Assembly (NCBI GenBank): GCA_030840185.1
Contig: JAUZFY010000081.1
Coordinates: 1 to 6,754 of the forward strand
Direction: 5' to 3'
DNA from: Microbacteriaceae bacterium
GTDB taxonomy: Bacteria > Actinomycetota > Actinomycetes > Actinomycetales > Microbacteriaceae
DNA: 6,754 bases
In this document: positions 6,073 through 6,754 of the stretch, piece by piece
How the letters are laid out: each line of letters begins with the position of its first letter
Numbering within the stretch: position 1 is the stretch's first letter
Notes under the pieces: model-generated
Told to the model about the DNA's origin: nothing
The model's database searches: none
What the model saw: only the letters and a program-made list of their open reading frames with translations
Program-made: the position numbers and the translations under genes

Positions 6073-6145
6073 TGACCCCAACCGGATTCGAACCGGTGTT
6101 ACCGCCGTGAGAGGGCAGCGTACTAGGCCGCTATACGATGGGGCC
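6073..6145 (-). tRNA. tRNA-Glu (anticodon CTC)
   Basis: The minus strand folds into a complete 73-base cloverleaf. The acceptor stem is GGCCCCA with TGGGGTC, containing one G-U pair, and the discriminator base is A. The anticodon stem is CTGCC/GGCGG with one T-G wobble around the loop CTCTCAC, giving anticodon CTC, which reads GAG. The T arm contains GGTTCGAATCC. The CCA end is not encoded, because the genomic sequence after the discriminator reads CA. It lies 66 bases downstream of the lipid kinase gene and has its own terminator. tRNA genes are common integration sites, but I see no second copy of its 3' end in the window. Confidence 0.97.
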
Positions 6146-6162
6146 GTATGGACAACTCATCG

Positions 6163-6192
6163 AGTATGCCATAGGTCGGCCGTGGGCGCCAA
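6163..6192 (-). promoter_or_regulatory. Possible sigma-70-type promoter for tRNA-Glu
   Basis: On the minus strand, a -35-like TTGGCG (6192-6187) is followed after 18 bases by a -10-like CATACT (6168-6163), about 17 bases before the mature tRNA. Each hexamer matches the consensus at four of six positions, and the placement in the 66-base gap after the lipid kinase stop is sensible. Read-through from the lipid kinase gene is the alternative. Confidence 0.4.
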
Positions 6193-6211
6193 AACGTCCG
6201 TCGCCCGGAAG

Positions 6212-6754
6212 TCAGAGCGGGGCCAACACGTTGAGGGCCGCCGGCACGATTTGGATCTCGAGGGGAAGCGGTCCGACCCGTTCCCCATCGGCGTAGGCGA
6301 CAACATCCGGCGCATCGATCGTCAGGTGCCGCACGCGGTGAATGGTGACCCGCGGATCGGTGATGTGGGTGCCCGAGAACACCCGCGGAAAGATGCGGAT
6401 GAACTCCAATCGCGATAGAGGGCGGACCACGAGAACATCCAGCAGTCCGTCGTCGAGTACGGCATCGGGGGTGACGAGCATTCCGCCGCCGATCGACGTG
6501 TTGTTGCCGACGGAAACGAGCACGGCCGGCGATTCGGAGGCGACGCCGTCGAGGGTGAAGCGATAGGTGATCGGCTTGAGCGTGGCCAGCTCCCGCAGCA
6601 GCGCGATCGTGTAGCGGCTCTTGCCTCGCGGCCAGGACATGCCGTTGGCCCGTTCGTTGACCACGGCGTCGAAGCCGGCGGACAGCACTCCGGCGAACCA
6701 TCGATCGTCGTGGCCGGGTCGCTTCACGAGCACCGCGTCGATTGCTCGCGGCGG
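6212..6754 (-). CDS. Diacylglycerol/lipid kinase family protein (YegS/DagK-like), C-terminal part
   Basis: This is the C-terminal 180 residues of a cytoplasmic or membrane-associated lipid kinase family protein. The frame is open to the right edge, so the N-terminal nucleotide-binding domain lies outside the window. An internal GTG at 6733 could be mistaken for a start, but the reading continues upstream in frame (PPRAIDAVLVKRPG). Seen, numbering from the edge: VLSAGFDAVVNERAN at 23-37, VGNNTSIGGGMLVTPDAVLDDG at 82-103 followed by LLDV, FPRVFSGTH at 122-130, and AYADGERVGPLP at 153-164. These are the conserved C-terminal-domain motifs of the DagK/YegS/BmrU family, whose members use ATP to phosphorylate diacylglycerol or related lipids. 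Full-length proteins are about 300-330 residues, so roughly 40% is missing. Its chemistry (making phosphatidate) is opposite to that of a phosphatidate-type PAP2, but the two genes are in separate transcription units. Confidence 0.9.
   Translation of the reverse strand, partial: PPRAIDAVLVKRPGHDDRWFAGVLSAGFDAVVNERANGMSWPRGKSRYTIALLRELATLKPITYRFTLDGVASESPAVLVSVGNNTSIGGGMLVTPDAVLDDGLLDVLVVRPLSRLEFIRIFPRVFSGTHITDPRVTIHRVRHLTIDAPDVVAYADGERVGPLPLEIQIVPAALNVLAPL

Noticed and set aside
5548..6075. Plus-strand open frame of 175 codons filling the intergenic region
   Set aside because: The composition is low-complexity (runs of Arg from the hexamer repeat). It overlaps the DUF2079 5' end and the tRNA terminator, and has no ribosome binding site or known fold.
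6185..6211. Possible terminator of the lipid kinase gene (TCCG/CGGA followed by CGTTTT on the minus strand)
   Set aside because: The stem is only four base pairs and the T-run is short. It overlaps the proposed tRNA promoter.
6212..6733. A complete short lipid-kinase gene starting at GTG 6733
   Set aside because: The frame continues to the window edge with family-like sequence, and the N-terminal kinase domain is missing. It is a truncated view of a longer gene.

Overview
The window looks like chromosomal DNA from a high-GC Gram-positive actinobacterium. The family is most likely Microbacteriaceae or a near relative, but that placement is inference. The support is a high G+C content with G/C-ending codons, GTG starts, a tRNA-Glu gene that lacks an encoded CCA, a YegS/DagK-type lipid kinase and a TagF-like wall-polymer enzyme. 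Every gene I can support reads on the minus strand, so transcription runs from the right edge to the left edge.

Reading in transcription order: (1) 6754-6212 is the C-terminal 180 residues of a diacylglycerol/sphingoid lipid kinase family protein. (2) 6145-6073 is tRNA-Glu(CTC), with a possible own promoter upstream and a strong intrinsic terminator just downstream (6067-6022). (3) About 420 bases (6021-5604) hold no credible gene but are rich in inverted repeats. They include a 16-bp imperfect inverted repeat followed by a T-run, several small stem-loops, a palindrome and a short hexamer repeat. (4) 5603-4203 is a DUF2079 polytopic membrane protein. (5) 4078-3374 is a PAP2-superfamily membrane phosphatase with a complete active site. 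(6) 3343-884 is an 819-residue two-domain cytoplasmic transferase: an N-terminal TagB/TagF-type CDP-glycerol glycerophosphotransferase domain fused to a C-terminal GT4 glycosyltransferase domain. (7) 849-1 is an OafA-like acyltransferase-3 membrane protein whose C-terminus lies beyond the left edge.

Genes 5 to 7 are spaced 30 and 34 bases apart and probably form one operon. Gene 4 is separated from gene 5 by 124 bases and may be a separate or leaky upstream unit. Together the predicted activities fit surface-glycopolymer metabolism. The fused transferase could make or decorate a polyol-phosphate or glycan polymer. The acyltransferase could O-acylate it. The PAP2 phosphatase could dephosphorylate a lipid (di)phosphate carrier, and DUF2079 may be a GT-C-like membrane glycosyltransferase. 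The polymer itself cannot be named from this window.

I see no CRISPR array, insertion sequence, toxin-antitoxin pair or defence system. The least explained parts are the transferase fusion and the structured gap between the tRNA and the DUF2079 gene. Neither is demonstrably a new system.
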